Of a stretch of 64,000 nt of DNA, positions 1 through 11,218 are shown one piece after another. Every line of letters starts with the position of its first letter. Positions within the stretch are counted from its first letter, which is position 1. Origin of the DNA: Streptomyces eurocidicus (lineage in GTDB: Bacteria; Actinomycetota; Actinomycetes; Streptomycetales; Streptomycetaceae). Made by a program: the position numbers and the translations under genes. Under the pieces are notes generated by a model. It was given only the letters and a program-made list of their open reading frames with translations, was not told the DNA's origin and ran no database searches. The stretch is taken from positions 434,001 to 498,000 of the forward strand of contig NZ_LGUI01000002.1 of assembly GCF_002891295.1 (NCBI RefSeq). The letters are read 5' to 3'.

Positions 1-1086
1 GCCCCGGCTCGTGCACTCCCGGCCGAACGCCGCGATGGTGCGCGGGTGGGCGAGCAGATACTGCGTCTTGCGCCGCCGGGCCAGCAGCTCGTCCAGGTCG
101 TCCGGGGTGGGCGGGCCCGAGCGGGTGTGGATGCGCTGGCCGAGGTCGGCGTTGTGGAGCAGGCCGAACTCGCGGTTGTTGACGATCTCGTGCTCCTGGC
201 GCTCACGGAGCGCCTCGACGGTCAGCCGGAGCTGCTGCTCCAGCTGGCTCATCGGCTCGTTGTAGAGGTCGGAGACGCGGGTGTGGACCCGCAGCACCGT
301 CTGGGCGACGCTCAATTCATATTCGCGCGGCGCCAGTTCGTAGTCGACGAACGTGCCCGGGATCGCCGGCTCGCCCGTGTGCCCGGAGGTCACCGCGATG
401 TCGGCCTCACCGCGCCGGTTCAGCGGCGGATGGGTCCGGGAGGCGAAGCCCGCGACGTGCGCCCGCAGCGCCTCGGAGCGGTCGGCGAGCTCCTGGAACG
501 CCTGCAGGGGGAGCGCGAGCACGGTGCAGCGAGTCACCGCCCGCACCGTGAACGGCCAGGTGGCGTCCGGCTCCAGCGGCACCTTCTCACCGAAGTAGTC
601 GCCGTCGGCCAGCACACCGAGCACGGTCTCGTCGCCGTACTTGCCCGGGCCGGTGCGGTTGAGCTTGCCATGGGCGATCAGGAAGACATGATCGGCCGGG
701 GCGCCCGCCTCGACGAGCGTGTCGCCCGCCGCGTACTCCCGCTGGACGAAGGCGTCCGCCAGCGCCTCCAGCGCGGCACCGTCCTCGAACCCCCGCAGGA
801 GCGGCAGCTCGCCCAGCTCCGGTGGGATGACCCGCACCTCGGTGCCGGTCGAGATGAACTCGACCCGGCCGTCGCCGACGGTGTAGGTCAGTCGCCTGTT
901 CACCCGGTAAGTGCCCGCGGACACCTGCACCCACGGCAGCACGCGCAGCAGCCAGCGGGAGGAGATCCCCTGCATCTGTGGTACGGACTTCGTCGTGGTG
1001 GCGAGCTGCCGTGCGGCGGCTGTGCCCAGGCTGAGCTGGGACTGGCCCGTCTCCCCGGCGTGATCGGGCTCCACTGACGTGGTCAT
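1..1086 (-). CDS. Family 2B encapsulin shell protein, second tandem copy (3' end outside window)
   Basis: The first 362 residues are visible; the frame is open through base 1 and the C-terminus lies beyond the window. The sequence parallels the neighbouring copy block for block: an N-terminal arm beginning MTTSVE, the [10 protein letters not shown] segment, a cyclic-nucleotide-binding-like (cNBD) insert at about residues 92-210, then the HK97-fold part with [20 protein letters not shown] and [13 protein letters not shown]. These are hallmarks of the EshA-like proteins now classed as family 2B encapsulins, which self-assemble into icosahedral shells and often enclose terpene synthases such as 2-methylisoborneol synthase. 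The ATG at 1086 is forced by an in-frame TGA three codons upstream. Its phosphate-binding-cassette equivalent reads YFGEKVPLEPDATWPFTVRA and lacks the arginine usual in cAMP-binding proteins. Probably co-transcribed with the copy at 1188-2606. Family assignment is firm; the cargo is unknown from this window. Confidence 0.9.
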   Translation of the reverse strand, partial: MTTSVEPDHAGETGQSQLSLGTAAARQLATTTKSVPQMQGISSRWLLRVLPWVQVSAGTYRVNRRLTYTVGDGRVEFISTGTEVRVIPPELGELPLLRGFEDGAALEALADAFVQREYAAGDTLVEAGAPADHVFLIAHGKLNRTGPGKYGDETVLGVLADGDYFGEKVPLEPDATWPFTVRAVTRCTVLALPLQAFQELADRSEALRAHVAGFASRTHPPLNRRGEADIAVTSGHTGEPAIPGTFVDYELAPREYELSVAQTVLRVHTRVSDLYNEPMSQLEQQLRLTVEALRERQEHEIVNNREFGLLHNADLGQRIHTRSGPPTPDDLDELLARRRKTQYLLAHPRTIAAFGRECTSRG

Positions 1087-1126
1087 AGCTGGTCATCACC
1101 CATCTGTTGCGTTTTCCGGCGCGAAA

Positions 1127-1148
1127 TGTGCGGTGCTTGTGCGGTGCT
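1127..1148. repeat. 11-bp tandem duplication between the encapsulin genes
   Basis: The unit TGTGCGGTGCT occurs twice back to back at 1127-1137 and 1138-1148, upstream of the second shell gene. No function is evident. It is next to the hairpin at 1155-1184. Confidence 0.75.
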
Positions 1149-1154
1149 TTTCGG

Positions 1155-1184
1155 ATGGGGACACCCGGGGGTTCGGTGCCCCAT
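1155..1184 (-). terminator. Hairpin directly after the first encapsulin stop codon
   Basis: The arms ATGGGG-A-CACC and GGTGCCCCAT pair over 10 bp with one bulged A and a 9-base loop. On the minus strand it starts 3 bases after the stop of the 1188-2606 gene. There is no clear U-tract. It could be a weak terminator, an attenuator that lowers expression of the second shell gene, or an mRNA-stabilising stem. Confidence 0.5.
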
Positions 1185-1187
1185 GGG

Positions 1188-2606
1188 TCAGTGCCCGACC
1201 TCGACGTTCTCGAGAATTCCCAGCGCGTCGGGGACCAGGACGGCCGCGGAGTAGTAGGCGCTCACGAGATAGGAGATGATGGCCTGCTCACTGATTCCCA
1301 TGAACCGTACGGAAAGCCCGGGACGGTACTCGTCGGGAATTCCCGTACGGTGCAGGCCGACCACTCCCTGCGCGTCCTCTCCCGTCCGCATCACCATGAT
1401 GGAGCTGACGCCGTTGTCGGTGACCGGGATCTTGTTGCAGGGGAAGATGGGCACGCCTCGCCAGGCGGGCACGGAATGGCCGCCGATCTGCGCGGGGTCG
1501 GGATAGATGCCCCGGCTGTTGAACTCACGGGCGATCGCCGCGATCGCGCGGGGATGCGCCAGCAGGAAGCCGGGGTCCTTCCACACGGTGGCCAGCAGCT
1601 CGTCGAGGTCGTCGGGGGTGGGCGGGCCCGAGCGGGTGTGGATGCGCTGCTTGAGGTCGGCGTTGTGGAGCAGGCCGAACTCGCGGTTGTTCACCAGGTC
1701 GTGCTCCTGGCGCTCGCGGAGCGCCTCGATCGTCAGCCGGAGTTGCTGCTCGACCTGGTTCATCGGCTCGTTGTAGAGATCGGCCACGCGGGTGTGCACC
1801 CGCAGCACCGTCTGCGCCACGCTCAGCCCGAACTCGCGGGGCGCGAGCTCGTAGTCGGCGAAGACGCCGGGCAGGGACGGCTCTCCGGCGTGGCCGGAGG
1901 CGACGTCGATGGCGGCTTCCCCGTATTCGTTCTGCGGGCGGGCCGTGGTGGTACGGAACGCCGCCACATGGGAGCGCAGCCCCTCCGAACGCTCCAGGAG
2001 CGCCTCGAACTCCTGGCGGGGCAGCGTCAGCACCGTACAGGCCGTGACGGCCTTGACGGTGAAGTCCCACTCGCTCGCCTCGGGCGCCGCGAGCGCCCGG
2101 TCGCCGAAATAGCCGCCGTCGCCCAGCACCCCGAGCACGGCCGGATCGCCGTACTCCCCCTCGCGCTCCTTGTGGACCTTGCCGTGGGCGATCAGGACGA
2201 CCTGATCGGCCGGCTGGCCGGCTTCCACCAGCACCTCGCCGGGCCGGAACTCGCGCTGGGTGAAGCGGCCCGCCAGCTCCTCCAGCACCGCCGGGTCCGA
2301 GAAGCCGCGCAGCAGCGGCAGCTCGCCCAGCTCCGCCGGGATGACCCGCACCTCCGTGCCGGTGGAGACGAACTCTACCCGGCCGTCGCCCAGTGTGTGT
2401 GTCAGCCGCCGGTTGACCCGGTACGTACCTCCGGGGACATGGACCCACGACAGGAGACGCAGCAGCCACCGTGAGGTGATGCCCTGCATCTGGGGTACGG
2501 ACTTTGTCGTGGTCGCCAGATTCCGTGCGGCCGCGGTGCCCAGGCTCAGGGAGCCGGGCCCGTTATTACTGTCGGCGTCGGTGCCGGTCTCCACTGACGT
2601 CGTCAT
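1188..2606 (-). CDS. Family 2B encapsulin shell protein, first tandem copy
   Basis: A complete 472-residue protein, the usual size for a cNBD-containing family 2B encapsulin (EshA-like). Order of parts: N-terminal arm, [10 protein letters not shown] segment, cNBD-like insert at about residues 92-215 (LLRGF...[20 protein letters not shown]...[16 protein letters not shown]), then the HK97 shell fold through [20 protein letters not shown] and the C-terminal [20 protein letters not shown]. The start at 2606 (MTTSVE) matches the forced start of the sister copy and has a GGTGGGA purine stretch upstream; an in-frame ATG at 2624 would add six residues. The protein forms the shell of a nanocompartment; cyclic-nucleotide binding is doubtful because the phosphate-cassette arginine is absent. 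It is first in the pair, 101 bases before the second copy, and the intervening space carries a hairpin. Confidence 0.92.
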   Translation of the reverse strand: MTTSVETGTDADSNNGPGSLSLGTAAARNLATTTKSVPQMQGITSRWLLRLLSWVHVPGGTYRVNRRLTHTLGDGRVEFVSTGTEVRVIPAELGELPLLRGFSDPAVLEELAGRFTQREFRPGEVLVEAGQPADQVVLIAHGKVHKEREGEYGDPAVLGVLGDGGYFGDRALAAPEASEWDFTVKAVTACTVLTLPRQEFEALLERSEGLRSHVAAFRTTTARPQNEYGEAAIDVASGHAGEPSLPGVFADYELAPREFGLSVAQTVLRVHTRVADLYNEPMNQVEQQLRLTIEALRERQEHDLVNNREFGLLHNADLKQRIHTRSGPPTPDDLDELLATVWKDPGFLLAHPRAIAAIAREFNSRGIYPDPAQIGGHSVPAWRGVPIFPCNKIPVTDNGVSSIMVMRTGEDAQGVVGLHRTGIPDEYRPGLSVRFMGISEQAIISYLVSAYYSAAVLVPDALGILENVEVGH

Positions 2607-2741
2607 ATTCGAATTCCCACCCATCGATTGGGGAACTGCCCATTGCGGGCCCCGTCGGTTGATTTCCGCTTGCGCAACCTCGAAGCTAGCAGCGGGATTT
2701 GACCGACGCAGTCACTCGAAGGGGTGGATTGATCGACGATG

Positions 2742-3986
2742 TTAAGTTCGGATAAAAATCCCGATGCCGTTCGCGACGGGTCGTTCCGCACCGCCCGACG
2801 GGTGGTTCCGCACGGCGGTCCGGCCGTTGTCGGGGTCGCGCGTGACCATCGTGCTCGACCCTCCGCCGTCGAGGTTCAGGGCGTCGTCGGCCCCGAGTTC
2901 CCGCATGACGTCGGCCAGTTCCGCGATGGTCAGCCCGGTGCGGTAGTCGGCGGCGCCGTCCAGCGCCAGCAGATAGAAGACGCGCCCGCCGCCGCCCGAG
3001 CCCGCCGCGGAGCGGACGGCCGACGTGACGCCGTCCAGCCCCGCCAGAGGCTGCCCACCGCGCAGCACCGGGAATCCACCGACCGCGAAGCGCAGTGCGC
3101 CGGGCCTGTCGGAATCGAGGTGCTCCTTGACGCGCACCGTGTCGCCCACGCGAAGCCTGCGCAGCTCGCGCGCCCCCGCCTCGCGCCCTACGAGCACCAC
3201 CGAGCCGGACGCGATCGTTCCGCGCCCCGGGCGCTCCGACACGGAGGCCACCCGCTCGCGCCGCACGGTCACCTCGAAGGCGTCACCGCTGCACGGCGCG
3301 CTCCGGTCGGTGTCCGTCCCGCAGACGGCGCGCAGCCGTGAGGTGCCGCCCCACGCGGGCGTGTACGCGCCGATGCCGCCGACCGGCAGTGCGTACTGGT
3401 TCAGCCCGCGCAGCGTCAGCTTGCGGCCCGCGGCGGTCACCGTGCCGTCCAGGGTGAGCCGGTCCAGCCGGGCCCTGCGGTCCGTGCCGACGCCGATGAC
3501 GTCGCGGGTCGTGACGCCCGACGGCATCGCGGGCCCGAAGCGCTGGCCGTTCGGCACCGCCGCGCCGAGCCGGCGGCCGCCGGCGACGGACGGGCCCACG
3601 GGCGCGCCGGTCGCGTCCACGCCGGGGTGCTGGGTCTCGGTGATGTTGAAGAAGTCCCCGTTGATACCGCCGACCGCGCCGCGCTGTGCCGTCATCCGGG
3701 AGACCGTCGACCGCGCGGCCACCGTGCCCGGGTACAGCAGGTCCATCGAGACCCCCGCCGCGTCCAGACTCGCCGTCAGGAGATGGCCGTACGCCGGGCC
3801 GTGCGAGGCGGCCAGCGAGAACTCCTGATACGTCACGCCCGGCGCCACCGGTGCCGGGGCGCCCAGCCGCAGGGTCGTCCGCGGCTTCGTGTCGGCCCAG
3901 GCGGTCCCCCCGCCGACCAGCGAGGTCCATGCCATCAGAATCGCGAGTACCGCGCGCACGCGGCTGCTACGTCTCTTCACAGTCAC
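2742..3986 (-). CDS. Secreted phosphodiester glycosidase (NAGPA domain) protein
   Basis: A protein of about 414 residues with an N-terminal Sec-type signal peptide (KRRSSRVRAVLAILMAW followed by a small-residue cleavage region ending TAWA). The body matches the phosphodiester glycosidase / NAGPA-like family: RGAVGGINGDFFNI in the first half and, near the end, ADDALNLDGGGSSTMVTRD, the strongly conserved DGGGSST signature. Family members cleave GlcNAc-phosphodiester or related exopolysaccharide linkages, and bacterial ones are mostly extracellular. The GTG at 3986 (or the GTG at 3980) gives a compact signal peptide, so I prefer it to the ATG at 4019, which adds unrelated residues. It is divergent from the phosphodiesterase-like gene at 4188. 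Substrate unknown. Confidence 0.82.
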   Translation of the reverse strand: MTVKRRSSRVRAVLAILMAWTSLVGGGTAWADTKPRTTLRLGAPAPVAPGVTYQEFSLAASHGPAYGHLLTASLDAAGVSMDLLYPGTVAARSTVSRMTAQRGAVGGINGDFFNITETQHPGVDATGAPVGPSVAGGRRLGAAVPNGQRFGPAMPSGVTTRDVIGVGTDRRARLDRLTLDGTVTAAGRKLTLRGLNQYALPVGGIGAYTPAWGGTSRLRAVCGTDTDRSAPCSGDAFEVTVRRERVASVSERPGRGTIASGSVVLVGREAGARELRRLRVGDTVRVKEHLDSDRPGALRFAVGGFPVLRGGQPLAGLDGVTSAVRSAAGSGGGGRVFYLLALDGAADYRTGLTIAELADVMRELGADDALNLDGGGSSTMVTRDPDNGRTAVRNHPSGGAERPVANGIGIFIRT

Positions 3987-4187
3987 CCCAGAGGTCCCGT
4001 CAACTCTGGCACGGCACAAAAGAGTTCACCATGCCCCGAAAGAACGACAGGGAACGTACCGACGTCGACGCGGGCAACTCTTGTCGCGTCCCTGCCCATC
4101 AGCCCGTCGGGCCCGGATACTCACGGACATCAGCCCCCGCGGACCGCCGGCTGCCGCACACCGCCGCACACCGACCCGGGAGACGCC

Positions 4188-5075
4188 ATGAACCCCGCCA
4201 CGTCCGTCCGCACACGCCGCGCCGCCGTCGTCACCCTCGGAGCCGCCCTCGCGGGTGTGTTCACGGGACCCGCCCTGGCCGCACCCGCCACCCGGGCCGG
4301 GGCGCAGGCGGCCCGGAGGCCCGCACGGCCGCCGCTGGGCCGCGCCCACGCGCACAACGACTACGCGCACCCGCACCCGCTCACCGACGCGCTCTCCCAC
4401 GGATTCGGCAGCGTCGAGGCGGACATCTGGCTGGTCGGCGGAAAGCTCCTGGTCGCCCACGACGCCTCCGGGCTCGACCCCTCCCGCACCCTCGAATCCC
4501 TCTACCTCGAACCGCTGCTGCGCCGGGTGAGAGCCGGGCGCGGCCGCGTCTACGAGGGGTACGACCTGTCCCTGCAACTGCTCATCGACATCAAGACCGC
4601 GGGCGACCCCACCTACCGGGAGCTCGCCCGGCACCTGCGGCGCTACCGGTCGATGCTCAGCACTTGCGTCGGCGGGCGGGTGAGCCGCGGCGCGGTGACC
4701 GCGGTCGTCTCCGGCGACCGGGGCGCACGGGTGCCCATGGCGACCGAGAGGGTGCGCCGCGCCTTCTACGACGCCCGGCTCGCCGACCTCGGCACCGGCG
4801 TGCCGGCCTCCTTCGCCCCGCTCGTCAGTGACAACTGGAGCACCAAGTTCGGCTGGCAGGGGGTCGGCCCGATGCCCGGGACGGAGCGGGCCGAGCTGCT
4901 GCGGATCGTGTCCTCGGCGCACGCCGAGGGCCGTCGGGTGCGGTTCTGGGCCACCCCCGACCAGCCCGGTCCGGCGCGCGAGGCGGTCTGGCGCGAGCTC
5001 CTCACGGCCGGCGTGGACCACCTCAACACCGACGACCTGGCGGGGCTCGAGGCGTTCCTCCGCGCGGCCGGCTGA
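4188..5075 (+). CDS. Secreted PI-PLC/glycerophosphodiesterase-like protein
   Basis: A 295-residue protein with a Tat- or Sec-like N-terminus (VRTRRAAVVTLGAALAGVF, then ALAAPA). The mature part opens with GRAHAHNDYAHPHPLTDALSHGF and continues VEADIWLVGGKLLVAHD, which corresponds to the catalytic His/Glu-Asp region of the TIM-barrel phosphodiesterase superfamily (GDPD/PI-PLC and the fungal AIM6-like group). Later landmarks are LIDIKTAG and VRFWATPDQP...DHLNTDDLAGLEAFL, typical of the closing barrel strands. Likely a secreted hydrolase of phosphodiesters, possibly acting with the divergent glycosidase at 2742. The start is supported by GGGAG five bases upstream. The precise substrate cannot be read from the sequence. 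Confidence 0.78.
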   Translation: MNPATSVRTRRAAVVTLGAALAGVFTGPALAAPATRAGAQAARRPARPPLGRAHAHNDYAHPHPLTDALSHGFGSVEADIWLVGGKLLVAHDASGLDPSRTLESLYLEPLLRRVRAGRGRVYEGYDLSLQLLIDIKTAGDPTYRELARHLRRYRSMLSTCVGGRVSRGAVTAVVSGDRGARVPMATERVRRAFYDARLADLGTGVPASFAPLVSDNWSTKFGWQGVGPMPGTERAELLRIVSSAHAEGRRVRFWATPDQPGPAREAVWRELLTAGVDHLNTDDLAGLEAFLRAAG

Positions 5076-5090
5076 GCGCCCTGCGTACGG

Positions 5091-5118
5091 TTCGACAACC
5101 ACCGTCGGATCGTAGGGT
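5091..5118 (+). promoter_or_regulatory. Candidate promoter for the proline-rich membrane protein gene
   Basis: TTCGAC at 5091-5096 and TAGGGT at 5113-5118 are separated by 16 bases, close to the Streptomyces housekeeping pattern. It would give a leader of about 190 bases before the start at 5317. Confidence 0.4.
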
Positions 5119-5167
5119 GATGGGACAAACCGGTCGTGGGAGCCACGCGGTGACGGCCCGGCGTTTT

Positions 5168-5189
5168 CGCCCGGTCGCGCGACCGGGCG
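5168..5189. other. 22-bp perfect GC-rich palindrome
   Basis: The half-site CGCCCGGTCGC is followed directly by its exact reverse complement. A TTTT run lies on the plus strand just to its left. It sits in the 241-base gap between the phosphodiesterase-like gene and the proline-rich gene. It may be a terminator for the first or an operator or hairpin in the leader of the second. Confidence 0.5.
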
Positions 5190-5316
5190 CACCGGTGGAC
5201 GCCGGGGCCGGGCACGCCGTCCGGCGGGCGGTGGAATGTCATGATCCGGAGCGGAAGATGTGGCGGTACCGTCATCGCGCGGTGGCGGAGGTGCGGACGC
5301 GGGGAGCCTGGACCGT

Positions 5317-5814
5317 ATGACCGAATCCCCTGGTCCACCCGGTCCACCTGGCCCGCCCGGTCCACCCGGACCGCCCTACGGCCCGCCGCCCCCGCCGCCG
5401 GGCGGTTTCGGTCCCGGGCAGCCGCCCTGGGACCCCGGGCGACCGCCCGGCGGAGAGGGCGGTGGGCGGCGGATCGCCGTCGCCGTGGTCGTGCTGGTGG
5501 TCATCGCGGCGCTCGCGCTGGGCGCCGTGCTGTTCATCAGGGACGGCGCCGGCGAGAAGCGGGACGGGCCGGGCGGGAGAAACCCGTCCGGGGCTCCGTC
5601 ACCGTCCTTCGCCCTGCCCAGCGGTCTGCCCTCGGGGCTGCCGACGGCCCTGCCCAGCGTCCTGCCCACGACCCTGCCCACCAAGCTGCCCACGAGTCTG
5701 CCGTCGGGCTTCCCGACGAGCTGGCCCAGCGGCTTCCCCACCGAACTGCTGCCGAGGCTCCCCGACAGCAAGCCCGTCGTGACCGCCGGCCGGGCGCCGG
5801 GCCCCGGTCACTGA
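5317..5814 (+). CDS. Proline-rich single-pass membrane protein with LPT/LPS repeats
   Basis: A 165-residue protein of unknown function. The N-terminal 45 residues are collagen-like and proline-rich (repeated GPPGPP, then PPPPPPGG). A single hydrophobic segment follows at about residues 52-73 (RIAVAVVVLVVIAALALGAV). The outer part is low-complexity and consists of a short-period repeat of the form LPTxLPS (LPSGLPSGLPTALPSVLP and similar) over about 50 residues. The expected topology is cytoplasmic N-terminus, one membrane helix, and an extended extracellular stalk. The ATG at 5317 has GGGGAG ten bases upstream. It is not a sortase substrate: no LPxTG plus tail is present. Its stop overlaps the converging YceI gene by 7 bases. 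Confidence 0.7.
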   Translation: MTESPGPPGPPGPPGPPGPPYGPPPPPPGGFGPGQPPWDPGRPPGGEGGGRRIAVAVVVLVVIAALALGAVLFIRDGAGEKRDGPGGRNPSGAPSPSFALPSGLPSGLPTALPSVLPTTLPTKLPTSLPSGFPTSWPSGFPTELLPRLPDSKPVVTAGRAPGPGH

Positions 5815-6677
5815 GCGGGCACGGCCTGGATGTCGAGCTCGATCCTGATCGTCGCGCCGATCATGGCGATCCCGCGCTGCAGCATGGAGCGCCAGTCCAG
5901 GGTGAAGTCCTCCCGGTGCAGCTCGGTCGAAGCCGAGCAGGCGGTACGGGTCTCGCCCATGACACCGGTGCCGATGCCCAGGTACCGGGTGTCGAGGGAG
6001 ACGTTCCGGCTGACGCCGTGCAGGTTGAGCACTCCCTGGACGGTCCACCGCGAACCGCCCCGGTGGACGAAGCGCTCGCTGGTGAACTGCATGTGGGGGA
6101 ACTTCGCCACGTTCAGGAACCCCGCGGAGCACAGGTGCGCGTCGCGCTGGGCGACACCGGTGTCGATGCTCGCGGTCTCGATGACCACGTCGAGCCGGGA
6201 GTCCTCCATGCGCTCGCCGATCCACAGGGAGCCCTCGAAGCGGTTGAACCGGCCGTGGACCTCGGCGAGCCCGATGTGCCGGGCGATGAAGCGCACGGCC
6301 GTGTGGTCGGGATCGACGCGCCACGCGCCCGGCGAGGGCATGGAGGGGGTCGGCGCCGGCTCCAGGGCCATCGGGTCGAGGGCCGTCCGTACGCCGTCCG
6401 TGGACTCGAACGTGCGGCGTACGGGCGTGAACCCCTCGGCGGTCACGGCGACGCTGTACTCGCCCGGCGCCACGGTCGCCGCGAAGCGGCCGTGAGGGTC
6501 CGTCTGGCCGTGCACGACCTCCTGGCCGTGGACGTCCCGGACGGACACCTCGGCTCTGTGCAGGGGGAGACGCACCGGGTCGAGGACGACACAGTCGAGG
6601 GCCCCCGCGCCGTACGGGATCGGGGCGTTCTCCCGGAGAGGGGAACGCTTGTAACGGCGCAGCAGGGCGAAAGCCAT
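5808..6677 (-). CDS. YceI family protein with N-terminal carboxypeptidase-regulatory-like domain
   Basis: A 289-residue protein. The first third (about residues 25-95) looks like a carboxypeptidase-regulatory / transthyretin-like beta-sandwich: DCVVLDPVRLPLHRAEVSV...DPHGRFAATVAPGEYSVAV. From about residue 115 it is a YceI lipocalin-like domain: GAWRVDPDHTAVRFIARHIGLAEV, RFNRFEGSLWI, then AHLCSAGFLNVAKFPHMQFTS and GVLNLHGVSRNV. YceI proteins bind isoprenoid-like lipids and are often stress-induced. No signal peptide is visible, which is common in actinobacterial YceI proteins. The ATG at 6677 is preceded by GGAAAGG; an upstream ATG at 6737 would add an atypical leader. It converges with the 5317 gene, overlapping 7 bases. 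Confidence 0.85.
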   Translation of the reverse strand: MAFALLRRYKRSPLRENAPIPYGAGALDCVVLDPVRLPLHRAEVSVRDVHGQEVVHGQTDPHGRFAATVAPGEYSVAVTAEGFTPVRRTFESTDGVRTALDPMALEPAPTPSMPSPGAWRVDPDHTAVRFIARHIGLAEVHGRFNRFEGSLWIGERMEDSRLDVVIETASIDTGVAQRDAHLCSAGFLNVAKFPHMQFTSERFVHRGGSRWTVQGVLNLHGVSRNVSLDTRYLGIGTGVMGETRTACSASTELHREDFTLDWRSMLQRGIAMIGATIRIELDIQAVPAQ

Positions 6678-6815
6678 CCCAAAGGACCTTTCCGTGACCA
6701 GAAGGTGATTGAAGACTAGATCACCATATTTTGTCACTGATAGGCAAAACGCTCCCGATCGCCTTGGAAAGCCAGATATCTCGACCGTGTCGCCTTCGGT
6801 TTCACGTGCTCCGGT

Positions 6816-8071
6816 TTACGCGTGGTGCTCCGTAAGGAGCTCGGCGAGGGCCGTCGCGGGATCGTGCGCGCAGGGACCCGCCGGCAGCCAGTGGCCGCCC
6901 TCCCGGCGGTAGGGCCACCAGCGGCCGTCCGGCCCGTAGCGCAGCTGCGCCCCGGTGCCGACGACCGTCCACCGGTTGCGCGTCGCCCTCAGCCGGGGCG
7001 CCGGGCCCTCCTCCCACGCGGCGGCCAGTTGGGCCCCCGCGCGCGCCAGTGCCTCGGGCTCCGGCGCCCATTCCTCCTCCAGGACGGCCAGCGCGGCCGG
7101 TCCGCCGCACTCCCAGGCCCGTACGGCCCTCGTCAGCGCGGCGCCGTCGCGGCCCGAACCGGCCGCGAGCCTGGCGGCGACCCGGCCGGGCGGACGCGCC
7201 GCGGCGAGCCGGACCGCGTCCTGGGACACGGTCAGACCCGCCGCCACGGGCGTCCGTTCGTGCCCCGGTGCCAGGGCCTCCGCGAGCAGTCGCCGGGCGC
7301 GGGCCGCGGCGTCCGCGGCGAGGAACTCCAGCGCCTCGATGTCGAGCCCGGGCGGGGGCGGGGTGTCGGCGGCGAGCGCGAGGGGCCGGCCGGGGGCGTC
7401 CACCGGCGGCGGATCGGGCAGGGCGCGAGGGCCCGTGCCCGCCGCGAAGGCGTCCAGGGCGGAAACCCCCGGCGGCGTCTCGACGGCCTGTTCGGGGGCG
7501 TGGGAGGCGCTGCGCGCCTGCACGTCGTCCAGCAGCTCGCGCTCCCCGCGTCCACGCATGAGCAGCAGCACGAAGGGGTCCTCGTCGAGGAGCCTGGCCA
7601 CTTGATGGCACAGCGCCACCGTGTGTGTGCAGTGGTCCCATGCCTCGCAGCCGCACTCCGGCTCCAGGTCGCCGATGCCGGGCAGCAGCTCGACCCCCGC
7701 CGCGAGCGCGTCCTCGGCCAGATGCGCCGGTATGTCGTGGTCGAGCAGCGCGGCGATGTGTCCGGCCCGCTCGGCCACCAGGTCCAGCAGCCGGTCCCAC
7801 TCGGCGGCGGAGAACTGCTGGACCGTCACATCGGAGCGGTACGCGGTCCCGTCGCGGTCCCGTACGAGCGCCGTGATCCGGCCGGGCCGGACGGACACCG
7901 CGCCCACCGCGCCCGCGCGCGCGTGGCTGCGCCCCGCCTTCACCTGTCTGCCGTCCAGCGCCGTGTCCTCCAGCGCCTTGAGCCACGCGCGCCCCCACCA
8001 GCTCCGGGCGAAGGCGCGCCCGGGCTCGGGCGGCAGGGCCGCGAAGATCCGTTCCACGCTGTCGTGCCCGG

Positions 8072-8075
<4 letters not shown>
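6816..8075 (-). CDS. SWIM zinc finger protein, partner of SNF2 helicase
   Basis: A 419-residue protein. It carries a SWIM-type zinc finger at about residue 137: CGCEAWDHCTHTVAL, the CxC...CxH pattern. The N-terminus (ARSWWGRAWLKALEDTALDGRQ) and the C-terminal alanine-rich helical part match the bacterial SWIM proteins encoded next to SNF2-family ATPases. The SWIM domain is thought to mediate DNA or protein binding for its helicase partner. The ATG at 8075 overlaps the helicase stop codon by 4 bases (ATGA), so the two are translationally coupled. The role of the pair is unproven; a part in DNA repair or nucleoprotein remodelling is an inference from the family. Confidence 0.85.
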
Positions 8076-10972
<2,897 letters not shown>

Positions 10973-11078
10973 AGAGCTGCGCACTCCTCAAATTTGACTA
11001 GTGGAGCCAGGAGCGGCCGAGGATACAGGATGAGCATCCCGGAGGGGGGTATTCCGGGAGTGAGGCGCGACACACGTC

Positions 11079-11107
11079 CTGAGGGGGGTGTAGCCAGCCC
11101 CCCTGAG
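11079..11107. promoter_or_regulatory. G-tract inverted repeat upstream of the desaturase
   Basis: CTGAGGGGGG and CCCCCCTGAG flank a 9-base spacer (one mismatch in 10 pairs). A further GAGGGGGGT copy lies at 11042-11050, 39 bases before the matching element at 11081. The repeat is about 112 bases before the desaturase start, in the divergent gap shared with the SNF2 gene. It may be a regulator site or an RNA hairpin. Confidence 0.4.
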
Positions 11108-11218
11108 CCGGCAGGGGCAGACCCCCCAGGGATCCGGGTGGTGCCGCCATGGCTGTCCCCTGCCCCCGATCCGTACGTTCTGTGAGGTCAGCCCGTTGCC
11201 CGACCCTCCGGAGACGTC

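Noticed and set aside
1107..2474. Long plus-strand open frame across the encapsulin gene
   Set aside because: It is the antisense shadow of the shell gene on the minus strand, which has clear family features.
5595..5770. LPxT-like motifs as sortase signals
   Set aside because: No LPxTG followed by a hydrophobic tail and basic end; the motif is a repeated low-complexity stalk.
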